This document shows positions 8,443 through 16,574 of a DNA stretch of 35,843 nucleotides, piece after piece; the stretch's first letter is position 1; each line of letters begins with the position of its first letter. This DNA comes from Gammaproteobacteria bacterium (GTDB taxonomy: Bacteria; Pseudomonadota; Gammaproteobacteria; Pseudomonadales; JAUIET01): assembly GCA_030431775.1 (NCBI GenBank), contig JAUIHW010000041.1, positions 1 through 35,843 on the forward strand, given 5' to 3'. The notes beneath the pieces were generated by a model. The model did not search any database, was not told the DNA's origin, and worked only from the letters and a program-made list of their open reading frames with translations. The translations under genes and the position numbers were made by a program.

Positions 8443-9030
8443 TCAGAACCCCAGCACTAGCGAGCCGGGCACCCCAATAGAACGGGCGGCGCTGTACAGC
8501 AATATTTCGCATACGCCCAACGCCAGAAAAAAAAGAATTGGCGAAAGGTCCAGACCACCCATCGCGGGAAGTAATCGCCGCCAAGGCGCCAAAACCGGTT
8601 CGGTAACCTGCCTGATCAGTGTCAATGCCGGGTGGTCGCTGTAGGGGGCAATAAACGAGGCTACAATCGACACCAGTACCGCGATCCAGTAGATATCCAG
8701 AATCAACGCAATCAGGCCCAGGCCACCCCAGGCAATAATATTCGCAATTGGCGGCATGCCGAGCCCGCGCAACGCTAACAAAATGATAATGGCGAGTATC
8801 TGAATCAAGACTGCCAAAAGAATACCTGCCATGTCCAGGCCACCAAAACCCGGAATGATACGCCGCAGTGGTTTCAGCAGAGGATTGGTGACTTTCACAA
8901 TCGCCTGCGAGATCGGGTTGTAAAAGTCGGCCCGCGCGACCTGCAATAAAACGCGCAATAACACAAAAATGAGAAACAGCATCAGCACGCTGCGGACCAG
9001 AAAAATTACAACATCGGACGCGACTTCCAT
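8443..9030 (-). CDS. YggT family integral membrane protein
   Basis: A 195-residue hydrophobic protein made of two YGGT repeats, each with paired membrane helices followed by a conserved P-rich turn: NPLLKPLRRIIPGFGGLDMAGILL in the first repeat and EPVLAPWRRLLPAMGGLDLSPILF in the second. The family is widespread next to proC and yggS, and its role (osmotic or cell-division-related in various bacteria) is not settled. Its ATG follows the proC stop directly. Confidence 0.93.
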   Translation of the reverse strand: MEVASDVVIFLVRSVLMLFLIFVLLRVLLQVARADFYNPISQAIVKVTNPLLKPLRRIIPGFGGLDMAGILLAVLIQILAIIILLALRGLGMPPIANIIAWGGLGLIALILDIYWIAVLVSIVASFIAPYSDHPALTLIRQVTEPVLAPWRRLLPAMGGLDLSPILFFLALGVCEILLYSAARSIGVPGSLVLGF

Positions 9031-9882
9031 TCAGGACTCCTTCTCATCACTACTCAGCTCTTGTGCCATTTCGCGGGCGCGCAGTTGGGCCGCCTGCAAA
9101 GCGCTTTGCAGTACAGTTTGCAGACCACCTTGCTCCAGTTGATGCAACGCTGCCAGGGTGGTTCCACCCGGAGAGCTGACCCGGCGACGCAACTCGGCCA
9201 CATCAACATCACTGTCCTGTGCCATGCGCGCAGCGCCAAGAGCTGTTTGTTGAACAAAGCGCTGCGCCAGCTCGCTGTCCAGGCCCATGCTCTGAGCTAT
9301 CTCCTGCATAGACTCCATGATGGCAAAGAAATACGCCGGGCCGCTGCCGGAGACCGCGGTAACGGCATCCAGCAAGGCCTCTTCATTGACCCAGGCCGTG
9401 ATTCCAACCGCGCCCAGAATTCGCTCGCTTTGTTCGCGCTGAGCATCCGAGACCTGCTCGTTGGCAAACAGGCCGGTTGCACCCAGACCCAGTAAAGCCG
9501 GTGTGTTCGGCATGCAACGAACAATCGGCATCGCCGCACCCAGCCAGGCCTGCATGCTGGCAACCGGAATACCTGCAGCAATGGAAATCAGCAACGGCCG
9601 GCGCTCGTACAACACAGCTCGGCACTGCTGCAGGGCTTCCTGCATGACCTGGGGTTTGACCGCGAGAACAACCACATCGGCCAACGCCACTGCCTCGGCA
9701 TTATTACTGGCAATAGCAATCTGGTAGTCATTGGCCAGCCGATCCAATGATGGTTGATAAGGATCAGCGGCGATAATCTGATTGGCGGAAAAGCTGTTTT
9801 GCAACATGCCGCCGATCAATGCACCGGCCATATTGCCTGCGCCTATAAAGGTGATTTTTTCCGGAATGCTCTGCACAGCCAT
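9031..9882 (-). CDS. proC: Pyrroline-5-carboxylate reductase
   Basis: A 283-residue enzyme catalysing the last step of proline synthesis, reduction of P5C with NAD(P)H. The N-terminal Rossmann motif is FIGAGNMAGALIGG (G14-A19), followed by AVKPQ, MPNTPALLGLGATGL and the C-terminal signature with AVSGSGPAYFFAIME and SPGGTTLAAL. It lies 18 nt downstream of yggS and directly upstream of yggT, the conserved yggS-proC-yggT order. Confidence 0.96.
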   Translation of the reverse strand: MAVQSIPEKITFIGAGNMAGALIGGMLQNSFSANQIIAADPYQPSLDRLANDYQIAIASNNAEAVALADVVVLAVKPQVMQEALQQCRAVLYERRPLLISIAAGIPVASMQAWLGAAMPIVRCMPNTPALLGLGATGLFANEQVSDAQREQSERILGAVGITAWVNEEALLDAVTAVSGSGPAYFFAIMESMQEIAQSMGLDSELAQRFVQQTALGAARMAQDSDVDVAELRRRVSSPGGTTLAALHQLEQGGLQTVLQSALQAAQLRAREMAQELSSDEKES

Positions 9883-9900
9883 ACAACAGTGGTGTTTGAA

Positions 9901-10587
9901 TCAGGGTTTGCGCGGGCCGAACAGGGCCTCGCCCACGCGCAGCATTGTAGCACCCGCGCCAATCGCAATCTCCAGGTCGGCAGACATTCCCATAGACAGT
10001 GTATCAAGCCCCTCGAATTGACCGGCCAAGTCATCAAAAAGCTGTTTCATGGCCTGCATGGAGCGGCGGCGTTCACTCTCCGAGGCCTGCGCGGCCGGGA
10101 TGGCCATCAGGCCGCGCAGGCGCAAGCCCGGCAGGCGGCTGACCGCGGCGGCGCATTGCGCCAGCTCGTTCGGGTGCAACCCGCTTTTACTGGCTTCGGC
10201 ATCTATATTGACCTGCAAACAGACATTAATCTCTGGCTTTGCCGGGTCGCGTTGACTGCTCAGGCGTTCAGCCACAATCAGGCGATCGACACTGTGTACC
10301 CAGTCGAAATGCTCGGCAATCAACCGCGTTTTGTTCTTTTGGACATGGCCGATAAAGTGCCAGCAGATGTCCAGGTCGGCCAGCTCTTGTTGCTTGGTGA
10401 GGGCCTCCTGCAGATAGTTTTCGGCAAAATCTCGCTGGCCCAGCTGATACAACGCTCGAATTCGGTCGGCTGAATGGCGCTTGCTAACCGCGACTAATTG
10501 CACGTTTCCCAGTCGATTTGGCGTGTTTTTGCACGCTGCGGCAATGCGTTGCTGCAATTGTGTGAAATTGTCTTCAATCTTGCTCAT
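9901..10587 (-). CDS. yggS: PLP homeostasis protein (YggS/PLPBP family)
   Basis: A 228-residue TIM-barrel protein that binds pyridoxal 5'-phosphate through K36 in VAVSKRHSADRIRALYQLGQRDFAENYLQE. Later signatures are WHFIGHVQKNKTRLI, the H-S-V-D strand and LSMGMSADLEIAIGAGATMLRVGEALFG, where PLP phosphate is held. It has no known catalytic activity; it buffers PLP and affects amino acid pools. It is the first gene of the minus-strand run and is divergent from pilT. A TATAAT box lies about 49 nt upstream. Confidence 0.95.
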   Translation of the reverse strand: MSKIEDNFTQLQQRIAAACKNTPNRLGNVQLVAVSKRHSADRIRALYQLGQRDFAENYLQEALTKQQELADLDICWHFIGHVQKNKTRLIAEHFDWVHSVDRLIVAERLSSQRDPAKPEINVCLQVNIDAEASKSGLHPNELAQCAAAVSRLPGLRLRGLMAIPAAQASESERRRSMQAMKQLFDDLAGQFEGLDTLSMGMSADLEIAIGAGATMLRVGEALFGPRKP

Positions 10588-10635
10588 GCGCTACGTCGCC
10601 ACGGCGGGATAATAGGCCGCGAGGCAAAGCGCGTA

Positions 10636-10641
10636 ATTATA
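10636..10641 (-). promoter_or_regulatory. Possible -10 box for the yggS operon
   Basis: On the minus strand this hexamer reads TATAAT, a perfect -10, ending 48 nt before the yggS ATG. The hexamer 17 nt further upstream (CCAAGG) is a poor -35, so the promoter may be weak or need an activator. Confidence 0.35.
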
Positions 10642-10662
10642 GCCTAAGCTTGAAATAGCCTT

Positions 10663-10694
10663 GGCTGCACCGCGAATGTGCAGCCTGGCGTTTT
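10663..10694 (+). other. Hairpin with T-run in the yggS-pilT intergenic region
   Basis: Perfect 8-bp arms GGCTGCAC (10663-10670) and GTGCAGCC (10678-10685) enclose a 7-nt loop; TGGC-G and five T residues follow. It looks like an intrinsic terminator on the plus strand but lies upstream of pilT, where no plus-strand gene ends. It could be a leader attenuator, a barrier to antisense transcription, or an operator. Confidence 0.4.
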
Positions 10695-10741
10695 TATAAG
10701 CACAATATGATTCGCTCTTTTTGACAGCTCAAAGGACCGAT

Positions 10742-11776
10742 ATGGACATTACAGAACTGCTTGCTTTCAGCGCCAAGCAAGGCGCGTCGGACCTTCATCT
10801 CTCCGCCGGCCTGCCGCCAATGATACGGGTGGACGGCGATGTCCGCCGCATTAATCTGCCAGCCATGGACCACTCCGAGGTTCATGGCCTGATTTATGAA
10901 ATCATGAATGATAAGCAGCGCAAGGACTACGAAGAATTTCTGGAGACGGACTTTTCCTTCGAAGTACCTGGCGTGGCGCGTTTTCGTGTAAACGCCTTCA
11001 ACCAGAATCGCGGCGCCGGCGCGGTGTTTCGAACCATTCCGTCCAAAGTATTGACCATGGAAGAGTTGGGCATGGGCCAGGTATTTCGAGATGTGTCTCT
11101 GGTGCCGCGTGGTTTATGCCTGGTAACCGGACCAACCGGCTCGGGCAAAAGTACCACGCTTGCGGCAATGATGGATTTCATCAATGAGAACAAATACGAG
11201 CACATTCTAACCATAGAAGACCCGATTGAATTCGTTCATGAAAGCAAGAAATGCCTGGTGAACCAGCGCGAAGTACACCGCGACACTCATGGATTCAGCG
11301 AAGCCTTGCGCTCTGCTCTGCGGGAAGATCCTGACATTATCCTGGTGGGTGAGCTGCGCGACCTGGAAACCATTCGTCTGGCCCTGACCGCAGCAGAAAC
11401 CGGCCACTTGGTGTTTGGCACATTGCATACCACATCAGCGGCCAAGACTATTGACCGGGTGGTGGATGTGTTTCCGGCGGCCGAGAAGGCCATGGTCCGG
11501 TCCATGCTGTCGGAATCGCTGCAGGCAGTGATTTCGCAAACCCTATTGAAGAAAACCGGCGGTGGCCGGGTAGCGGCACATGAAATTATGATCGGCACAC
11601 CGGCCATCCGTAACCTGATCCGCGAAGATAAGGTCGCGCAGATGTACTCAGCAATTCAAACCGGTGGATCGTCAGGGATGCAGACCATGGACCAGTGTCT
11701 TATGGATTTGGTCGACAAACGACTGATCAGCCGCGATGCAGCGCGTGAAAAAGCGAAAATTCCAGAAAACTTCTAG
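10742..11776 (+). CDS. pilT: Type IV pilus retraction ATPase PilT
   Basis: A 344-residue secretion-type hexameric ATPase that depolymerises pili for twitching and DNA uptake. It has the N-terminal PAS-like domain (SDLHLSAGLPPMIRVDGDVRRI), Walker A GPTGSGKST at residues 130-138, the Asp box TIEDPIEFVH, Walker B DIILVGELRD, the His box HTTSAAKTIDRVVD, and the AIRNLIREDKVAQMYSAIQTG C-terminal motif that is specific to PilT. The ATG at 10742 has AAAGGA 6 nt upstream and begins the family-standard MDITELL; an upstream in-frame start at 10721 is discounted. pilU follows after 11 nt. Confidence 0.97.
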   Translation: MDITELLAFSAKQGASDLHLSAGLPPMIRVDGDVRRINLPAMDHSEVHGLIYEIMNDKQRKDYEEFLETDFSFEVPGVARFRVNAFNQNRGAGAVFRTIPSKVLTMEELGMGQVFRDVSLVPRGLCLVTGPTGSGKSTTLAAMMDFINENKYEHILTIEDPIEFVHESKKCLVNQREVHRDTHGFSEALRSALREDPDIILVGELRDLETIRLALTAAETGHLVFGTLHTTSAAKTIDRVVDVFPAAEKAMVRSMLSESLQAVISQTLLKKTGGGRVAAHEIMIGTPAIRNLIREDKVAQMYSAIQTGGSSGMQTMDQCLMDLVDKRLISRDAAREKAKIPENF

Positions 11777-11787
11777 AGGCCCGAGTC

Positions 11788-12990
11788 GTGCAAATCGATA
11801 AATTACTGTCTTTGATGGTGGAGAAAGGCGCATCGGACCTGTTCATCACCGCCGGCGTTCCACCGAGCATGAAAATCAATGGCCGGGTGATGCCAGTGAC
11901 CACCACGCCGCTGAGCCCGGAAAAAACCCGCGAAACAGTGCTCGGTGTGATGTCCGAACGACAGCGGCGTGAGTTCGCTGAACAGCGGGAATGCAATTTC
12001 GCCATCAGCGCCCGCGGCACTGGTCGTTTCCGGGTCAGCGCGTTTTATCAGCGTAATCTGGTGGGTATGGTTCTGCGGCGCATTGAAACCAATATTCCGA
12101 CAATCGAAGACCTGATGTTGCCGGATGTCATTGGTGATCTGGCCATGACCAAGCGCGGCTTGATTATTTTTGTCGGTGCAACCGGTACCGGTAAGTCAAC
12201 TTCGCTGGCCGCGATGATTGGCCACCGCAATCGCAATTCCACCGGCCACATTATCAGTGTCGAGGACCCGATCGAGTACATTCACCAGCATCAGTCCTGC
12301 ATTGTGACCCAGCGTGAGGTAGGGATCGATTGCGAAAGTTTTGAAATTGCCCTGAAAAATATGCTCCGTCAGGCACCCGATGTCATCATGATTGGCGAGG
12401 TGCGAACGCTGGAAACCATGGAGCAGGCAATTACCTTTGCGGAAACCGGTCACCTGTGTCTGTGTACCCTGCACGCAAACAACGCCAACCAGGCATTGGA
12501 CCGGATACTGCACTTTTTCCCGGCAGAGCGGCACAATCAATTGTGGATGGACCTGTCGTTAAACCTTAAGGCAATGGTCGCCCAGCAGCTTATTCCAACC
12601 GCAGACGGCAATGGCCGGCGAGCAGTGGTTGAGGTGTTGCTGAACACTCCACTTGCCCAGGACCTGATTCGCAAGGGCGAAGTACACGCGCTCAAGGAGC
12701 TGATGAAAAAATCCGGCGAACACGGCATGCAGACTTTCGATCAGGCCTTATACGAGCTTTATAAGGATGGCGAGATAACCTATGAAGACGCACTGTCCCA
12801 CGCCGATTCTGCCAACGATCTGCGTCTGATGATCAAATTGGGTAGTGACAAGCCACAGGCGTCCAACGAGTCTCGAAGCATCAGCACACCAAGGGCCTCT
12901 GAGGCGCCCTCGGCTGAGCCCTTGCACAGTGGTGGCTTAAGCCTTGAAGCAGATGAGGGTGGCGACCGCCCACAGATCCGCCGGCGCTAG
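11788..12990 (+). CDS. pilU: PilT-dependent retraction ATPase PilU
   Basis: A 400-residue PilT paralogue with a GTG start 11 nt after pilT. Residues 16-28 read SDLFITAGVPPSM, Walker A GATGTGKST is at 130-138, and it carries SVEDPIEYIHQH and TLHANNANQALDRIL. LMKKSGEHGMQTFDQALYELYKDGEITYEDAL is the expected PilU C-terminus. In the family PilU adds force to PilT-driven retraction. About 48 residues after residue 352 form a Ser/Pro-rich and then acidic tail ending RPQIRRR, which makes the protein longer than the P. aeruginosa protein (382 residues by memory). The stop lies in CTAG, shared with the convergent ruvX stop. Confidence 0.96.
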   Translation: MQIDKLLSLMVEKGASDLFITAGVPPSMKINGRVMPVTTTPLSPEKTRETVLGVMSERQRREFAEQRECNFAISARGTGRFRVSAFYQRNLVGMVLRRIETNIPTIEDLMLPDVIGDLAMTKRGLIIFVGATGTGKSTSLAAMIGHRNRNSTGHIISVEDPIEYIHQHQSCIVTQREVGIDCESFEIALKNMLRQAPDVIMIGEVRTLETMEQAITFAETGHLCLCTLHANNANQALDRILHFFPAERHNQLWMDLSLNLKAMVAQQLIPTADGNGRRAVVEVLLNTPLAQDLIRKGEVHALKELMKKSGEHGMQTFDQALYELYKDGEITYEDALSHADSANDLRLMIKLGSDKPQASNESRSISTPRASEAPSAEPLHSGGLSLEADEGGDRPQIRRR

Positions 12991-13421
12991 TCCGTCTGGC
13001 TGTCCAGCCAACCGTCAAGAATGAGTTTGGCGGCCAGGCTGTCGGCGGCCTGGCTGGCGCTTGCGCCCTGCTCGCCCAACAGTTCTTTGGCGGCTCGTGT
13101 GGTCAGCCGCTCATCAAAGAGTTCGACTGGCAGGCGTTTGCCGGCGATCGGCCGTTCTTGTAACTGGCGTGCGAAACGCTGCGCCCGCCGGGCAAGCTCA
13201 CTCTCGCTGCCATCCATATTCAATGGTAAACCGACCACGCACAGGTCAGGCTGCCATTCGGCCAGCAGAGCTTCAATACGAGGCCAGTCCGGTTTCTCTC
13301 GTGGGTTGCGAATCACGTGCAACGGTGTGGCAAAGCTTACGGCCGTGTCCAGGTAGGCAAAGCCAATTTGTCGGGTACCATAATCGATTCCGATCACCCG
13401 TCGGGCGGACTCTTTGCTCAC
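12987..13421 (-). CDS. ruvX: Putative Holliday junction resolvase / pre-16S rRNA nuclease RuvX (YqgF)
   Basis: A 144-residue RNase H-fold nuclease with VIGIDYGTRQIGFAY (catalytic D13), VVGLPLNMDGS and DERLTT, then an acidic helix near the end. YqgF proteins mature the 5' end of 16S rRNA in E. coli and have been proposed as alternative Holliday junction resolvases. It starts with GTG inside GTGA overlapping the yqgE stop, the conserved yqgE-ruvX pair. Confidence 0.95.
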   Translation of the reverse strand: MSKESARRVIGIDYGTRQIGFAYLDTAVSFATPLHVIRNPREKPDWPRIEALLAEWQPDLCVVGLPLNMDGSESELARRAQRFARQLQERPIAGKRLPVELFDERLTTRAAKELLGEQGASASQAADSLAAKLILDGWLDSQTD

Positions 13422-13990
13422 GCGTGACCGGCGTCTACGCCCAGTTTGCTCAAATCAAAACCAAGCTGACTTGCGGCCAGGTTGGTGCGTTGCTCAAGCG
13501 GTGTGTCAAAAATTATGGCTGGATCGGCGTTCACCGTTAGCCAGGCGTTGCGAGAAAGTTCGTTTTCCAGCTGGCCGGGAGCCCAGCCGGCATAACCCAG
13601 CACAATAAGGGCCTCATCAGGGCCTTCATCGGCGGCCAGAGAGCGCAGAATGTCTAGCGAAGTACTGATGCTCACCTGGTCGCAGACCGCCAGGGTTTCC
13701 TTCCAGCTACCGCTGCGGTGCAGGACAAAGCCCTGGTTTGGAGAAACCGGCCCGCCAGCCAGTACGGCGTCTTGAGCTTTGCTGCCATCGGAAGGCATTT
13801 CCAGCTGGGTGAACACCTCTTCAAGCGTCATGCCGATGGTTTTATTAATGACCAGACCGGCTGCACCCTCTTCGGAGTGCTCAAAAATGTAGGTTAAGCT
13901 ACTGGTGAATATGGAATCCTCAAGGCCGGGCATAGCCAATAGAAAATGATTCACCAAGCTTGGGAACTCAGGGATGGCGGCTTTATTCAT
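13418..13990 (-). CDS. yqgE: UPF0301/AlgH family protein YqgE
   Basis: A 190-residue protein of the DUF179 family, with LVNHFLLAMPGLEDSIFTSSLTYIFEHSEEGAAGLVINK at the N-terminus, AVLAGGPVSPNQGFVLH and LGYAGWAPGQLENELSRNAWL. Its molecular function is unknown; the name AlgH comes from a reported link to alginate control in Pseudomonas. It lies 40 nt downstream of the TonB-like gene and overlaps ruvX, so it probably belongs to one gshB-tonB-yqgE-ruvX transcript. Confidence 0.94.
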   Translation of the reverse strand: MNKAAIPEFPSLVNHFLLAMPGLEDSIFTSSLTYIFEHSEEGAAGLVINKTIGMTLEEVFTQLEMPSDGSKAQDAVLAGGPVSPNQGFVLHRSGSWKETLAVCDQVSISTSLDILRSLAADEGPDEALIVLGYAGWAPGQLENELSRNAWLTVNADPAIIFDTPLEQRTNLAASQLGFDLSKLGVDAGHA

Positions 13991-14030
13991 AGCCCATTAA
14001 ACGCTGTAGTGGGCATGCGTGCAAGCGGCT

Positions 14031-14942
14031 CTAGTTGTTCGTGCTGACCTTGCGAACGTTGGTGTCGAGATGGTTTTTCTGAAAGTGCCAGGTGCGAACG
14101 ATTTCCAGTTTGTCGATTTCCCGCGACATCTCGGCAGAAAAGGGCTCGAACGGTGCGGCCTTATTGACGATATTGATTGCCGCATCGTCCAGCACTTTAT
14201 GACCGGAAGACTGCAGCAGCTGAATATTGGACACTGCGCCGTTAGGTAGCACGGTCACCATTAGGCTGAGGTCGCCATACAGTTCCTGCAGACGGGCTTC
14301 TTCCGGGTAGTACTGGTTCCCGGTGCGTTCAATTTCACGCTCCCATTTCAATAAATAAAGAGCATCCATCGCCCGCTTGGTGGATACCGAAGTGATGCGA
14401 CGTACCCGGGGGCGTTTCGCCGCTTCTTCTTTATAGCGATCAAGCTTGGCGGCCAGTGAGGCCACTTCACCCATGAGCTGCTCTTCGGTCAGCATGTCAT
14501 AGGCGTCAACTTTCTGTTGCTCTTCGGCGCGCTCGGTCACCTGCAAGGTAGTCTCTGAGCTGCCCAGTGAAAACACTACGTTGTCGCGCTGAGCCTGGCT
14601 TTCTTCCTGGCGTTGCTGCATTGCGGCTTTGCTGACCTGATTAACCTGTACATCCTGAAAATCCGCAATTTCCGGAGACGACAACAGCGACTTCTCCAAT
14701 TCGGTTCCACTGGCCTGTTGGTTTTGGTCGGCCAGGAAATCCGCATCATCAGGGTTGTCTTCACTGAACTGGGCCAGTGTGATTTCCAGCTGCTGGGTTC
14801 GAATATTGTTGATCTCGGCGGTAAAGGTAATACCCAGTATCAGGGCGGCGTGGGCTGCCACGGCAAAAGACAAGGCCGTTCCCAACCGGTCAAGGTTGAA
14901 CGATACGTAGTTCAGGTTTTTTACGCCGGGGGCCTGTGGCAT
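14031..14942 (-). CDS. TonB C-terminal domain protein, TonB3-like
   Basis: A 303-residue protein with one N-terminal signal anchor (about residues 19-40, with a histidine, H31, inside it), a long polar alpha-helical stretch rich in Q and E, and a C-terminal TonB domain (ALYLLKWEREIERTGNQYYP through the PNGAVSNIQLLQSSGHKVLDDAA segment). The proline-rich spacer of classical TonB is missing; the middle looks like coiled coil. Its place between gshB and yqgE and next to pilG equals that of P. aeruginosa tonB3, which is needed for twitching motility. No exbB or exbD and no outer-membrane receptor is nearby. It starts 7 nt after the gshB stop. Confidence 0.86.
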   Translation of the reverse strand: MPQAPGVKNLNYVSFNLDRLGTALSFAVAAHAALILGITFTAEINNIRTQQLEITLAQFSEDNPDDADFLADQNQQASGTELEKSLLSSPEIADFQDVQVNQVSKAAMQQRQEESQAQRDNVVFSLGSSETTLQVTERAEEQQKVDAYDMLTEEQLMGEVASLAAKLDRYKEEAAKRPRVRRITSVSTKRAMDALYLLKWEREIERTGNQYYPEEARLQELYGDLSLMVTVLPNGAVSNIQLLQSSGHKVLDDAAINIVNKAAPFEPFSAEMSREIDKLEIVRTWHFQKNHLDTNVRKVSTNN

Positions 14943-14949
14943 AGCCTTC

Positions 14950-15918
14950 TCAACTGTTTTGTGCTGCTTTTTCTGACAGCTTATCTGCGATGCAATCCAT
15001 CAGTCGCCCGCCTATATCGGTTGCATACGCCGTATCAATTTCCCGAATGCAGGTAGGACTGGTTACGTTGACCTCGGTCAGGTAATCGCCGATCACATCC
15101 AGGCCAACGAATAATAGCTGGCTCTCTTGTAAAAATAGCTTAACTTTGTCACAAATCCAGCGGTCCCTGTCACTTAAAGGCTGGGCTCGGCCCTGCCCGC
15201 CCGCCGCGAGATTGGCTCGGGTCTCTCCCTGGGAAGGCAGCCGGGCAAGGCAATAATCAATCGGCTCGGCGTCGATCATCAGAATGCGCTTGTCGCCATC
15301 TGTTATTTCTGGAATGTATTTTTGCACCATGATGGTCTGCTGGCCGTGAACGGTCAGCGTTTCAATAATAACCCCCAGATTGGGCTCGTTGGCTTTTGCG
15401 CGGAAAATACCGGATCCGCCCATGCCGTCCAGTGGTTTGAGGATGATGTCCTGATGCTCGGCATGAAACTCCCGGATCAACTGGTCATTGGCGCTGACCA
15501 GGTGCGGTGGCGCACAGTCCGGGAACAGTGTTGCGGTGACCTTTTCGTTTGCATTGCGCAGACTTTGCGCTGGATTGACCACCCAGCAGCCCTGCCGCTC
15601 GGCCACGCTAAGTATGTAAGTGCTGTAAAGGAACTCAGAGTCGAAGGGAGGGTCTTTGCGCATGAGCACAACATCCAGGCTGCCCAGGTCGGCTCTCTCA
15701 GCTTCTGCCAATTCATAGTAGTGCTCAGGATCGCGGAAAACCTGTAATTTTCGCATCGACGCGCGTGCCAGGCCTCCTGTAATATACAAATCCTGCTGTT
15801 CCATGTAGTACAGGTCCCAGCCCCTGTCCTGGGCGGCCCACAACATGGCGAGCGTACTGTCTTTTTTGAAGTTGATATCCGAAATAGGATCCATCACGAC
15901 TCCAAGTGCTATTGACAT
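14950..15918 (-). CDS. gshB: Glutathione synthetase
   Basis: A 322-residue ATP-grasp enzyme that joins gamma-glutamylcysteine and glycine. It shows the N-terminal LGVVMDPISDINFKKDSTLAML, MRKDPPFDSEFLYSTYIL, the ATP-grasp lysine segment ILKPLDGMGGSGIFR, and LFVGLDVIGDYLTEVNVTSPT. The ATG start at 15918 gives the usual length. It is the first gene of the gshB-tonB-yqgE-ruvX run and divergent from pilG. Confidence 0.96.
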   Translation of the reverse strand: MSIALGVVMDPISDINFKKDSTLAMLWAAQDRGWDLYYMEQQDLYITGGLARASMRKLQVFRDPEHYYELAEAERADLGSLDVVLMRKDPPFDSEFLYSTYILSVAERQGCWVVNPAQSLRNANEKVTATLFPDCAPPHLVSANDQLIREFHAEHQDIILKPLDGMGGSGIFRAKANEPNLGVIIETLTVHGQQTIMVQKYIPEITDGDKRILMIDAEPIDYCLARLPSQGETRANLAAGGQGRAQPLSDRDRWICDKVKLFLQESQLLFVGLDVIGDYLTEVNVTSPTCIREIDTAYATDIGGRLMDCIADKLSEKAAQNS

Positions 15919-16123
15919 AGTGTTTCCTCTGGAAAATGTGTGCTGGGTAGCTTTTAACAGCTGAAAAAAGCGAAATAGCTTTATTTATGTACATTTGTGG
16001 GCTATTAATTTGTGTAGAAATTAGCACAATACACTCTACGTAGCGGCGGTAATTCTGTTAATAAGTGGTACGGCGTGGGGTAGAGGATATTGGCACAACC
16101 CGATATGCAGTGCAGGCGAAACC
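15919..16123. other. gshB-pilG divergent intergenic region
   Basis: These 205 bases lie between the start codons of gshB and pilG and must hold both promoters. The middle (about 15980-16035) is clearly AT-rich and contains a near repeat of ATTTGTG (two copies about 16 nt apart), but no sigma-70 box pair stood out with good spacing. A TTGGCAC at 16090-16096 resembles a sigma-54 -24 element, but the matching -12 GC is 3 nt too far. I see no ORF and no convincing hairpin. Confidence 0.5.
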
Positions 16124-16519
16124 ATGACAGCAAACCTAGATAAATTAAAAATAATGGTCATTGATGACAGCAAGACTATTCGGCGTACCGCTGAAACCTT
16201 GCTTCAGAAGGAAGGATGTACCGTGATTACGGCAATAGACGGCTTTGATGCCTTGGCAAAAATTGCCGACAACAAGCCAGATCTTATATTTGTCGACATC
16301 ATGATGCCTCGGCTGGATGGCTATCAAACCTGTGCCCTGGTGAAGAACAACAGTGAGTTCAAATCTACCCCAGTGATCATGTTATCCAGTAAGGATGGGC
16401 TGTTTGACAAGGCAAAGGGCCGAATCGTTGGCTCTGACCAGTATTTGACCAAACCCTTTAGCAAGAATGAGTTGTTGGGCGCGATTGAAGCGCAAGTAGA
16501 ATTGAAACAAGCCAGCTGA
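16124..16519 (+). CDS. pilG: Twitching motility response regulator PilG
   Basis: A 131-residue stand-alone receiver domain. Acidic pocket D14/D15, phospho-acceptor D58 (FVDIMMP), S88 at the switch position and K110 (TKP) are all present. It has no output domain. In the Chp system PilG is the CheY-like protein that ChpA phosphorylates to promote pilus extension and cAMP synthesis. It is the first gene of the pilGHIJ-chpAC run; pilH follows after 55 nt. Confidence 0.95.
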   Translation: MTANLDKLKIMVIDDSKTIRRTAETLLQKEGCTVITAIDGFDALAKIADNKPDLIFVDIMMPRLDGYQTCALVKNNSEFKSTPVIMLSSKDGLFDKAKGRIVGSDQYLTKPFSKNELLGAIEAQVELKQAS

Positions 16520-16574
16520 ACACCAGCAGGCTCCCGGGGTTGGCTGGAGAGCTCTTCCCCCACCAGGAGGTAAA

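Noticed and set aside
9754-10473. A 239-codon plus-strand frame over proC and yggS
   Set aside because: It lies antisense to two conserved genes, crosses their junction, and its protein has no family features.
16090-16108. Sigma-54-like promoter TTGGCAC...GC before pilG
   Set aside because: There are 13 nt between the GG and GC dinucleotides instead of the required 10, and the -12 side lacks TTGC.
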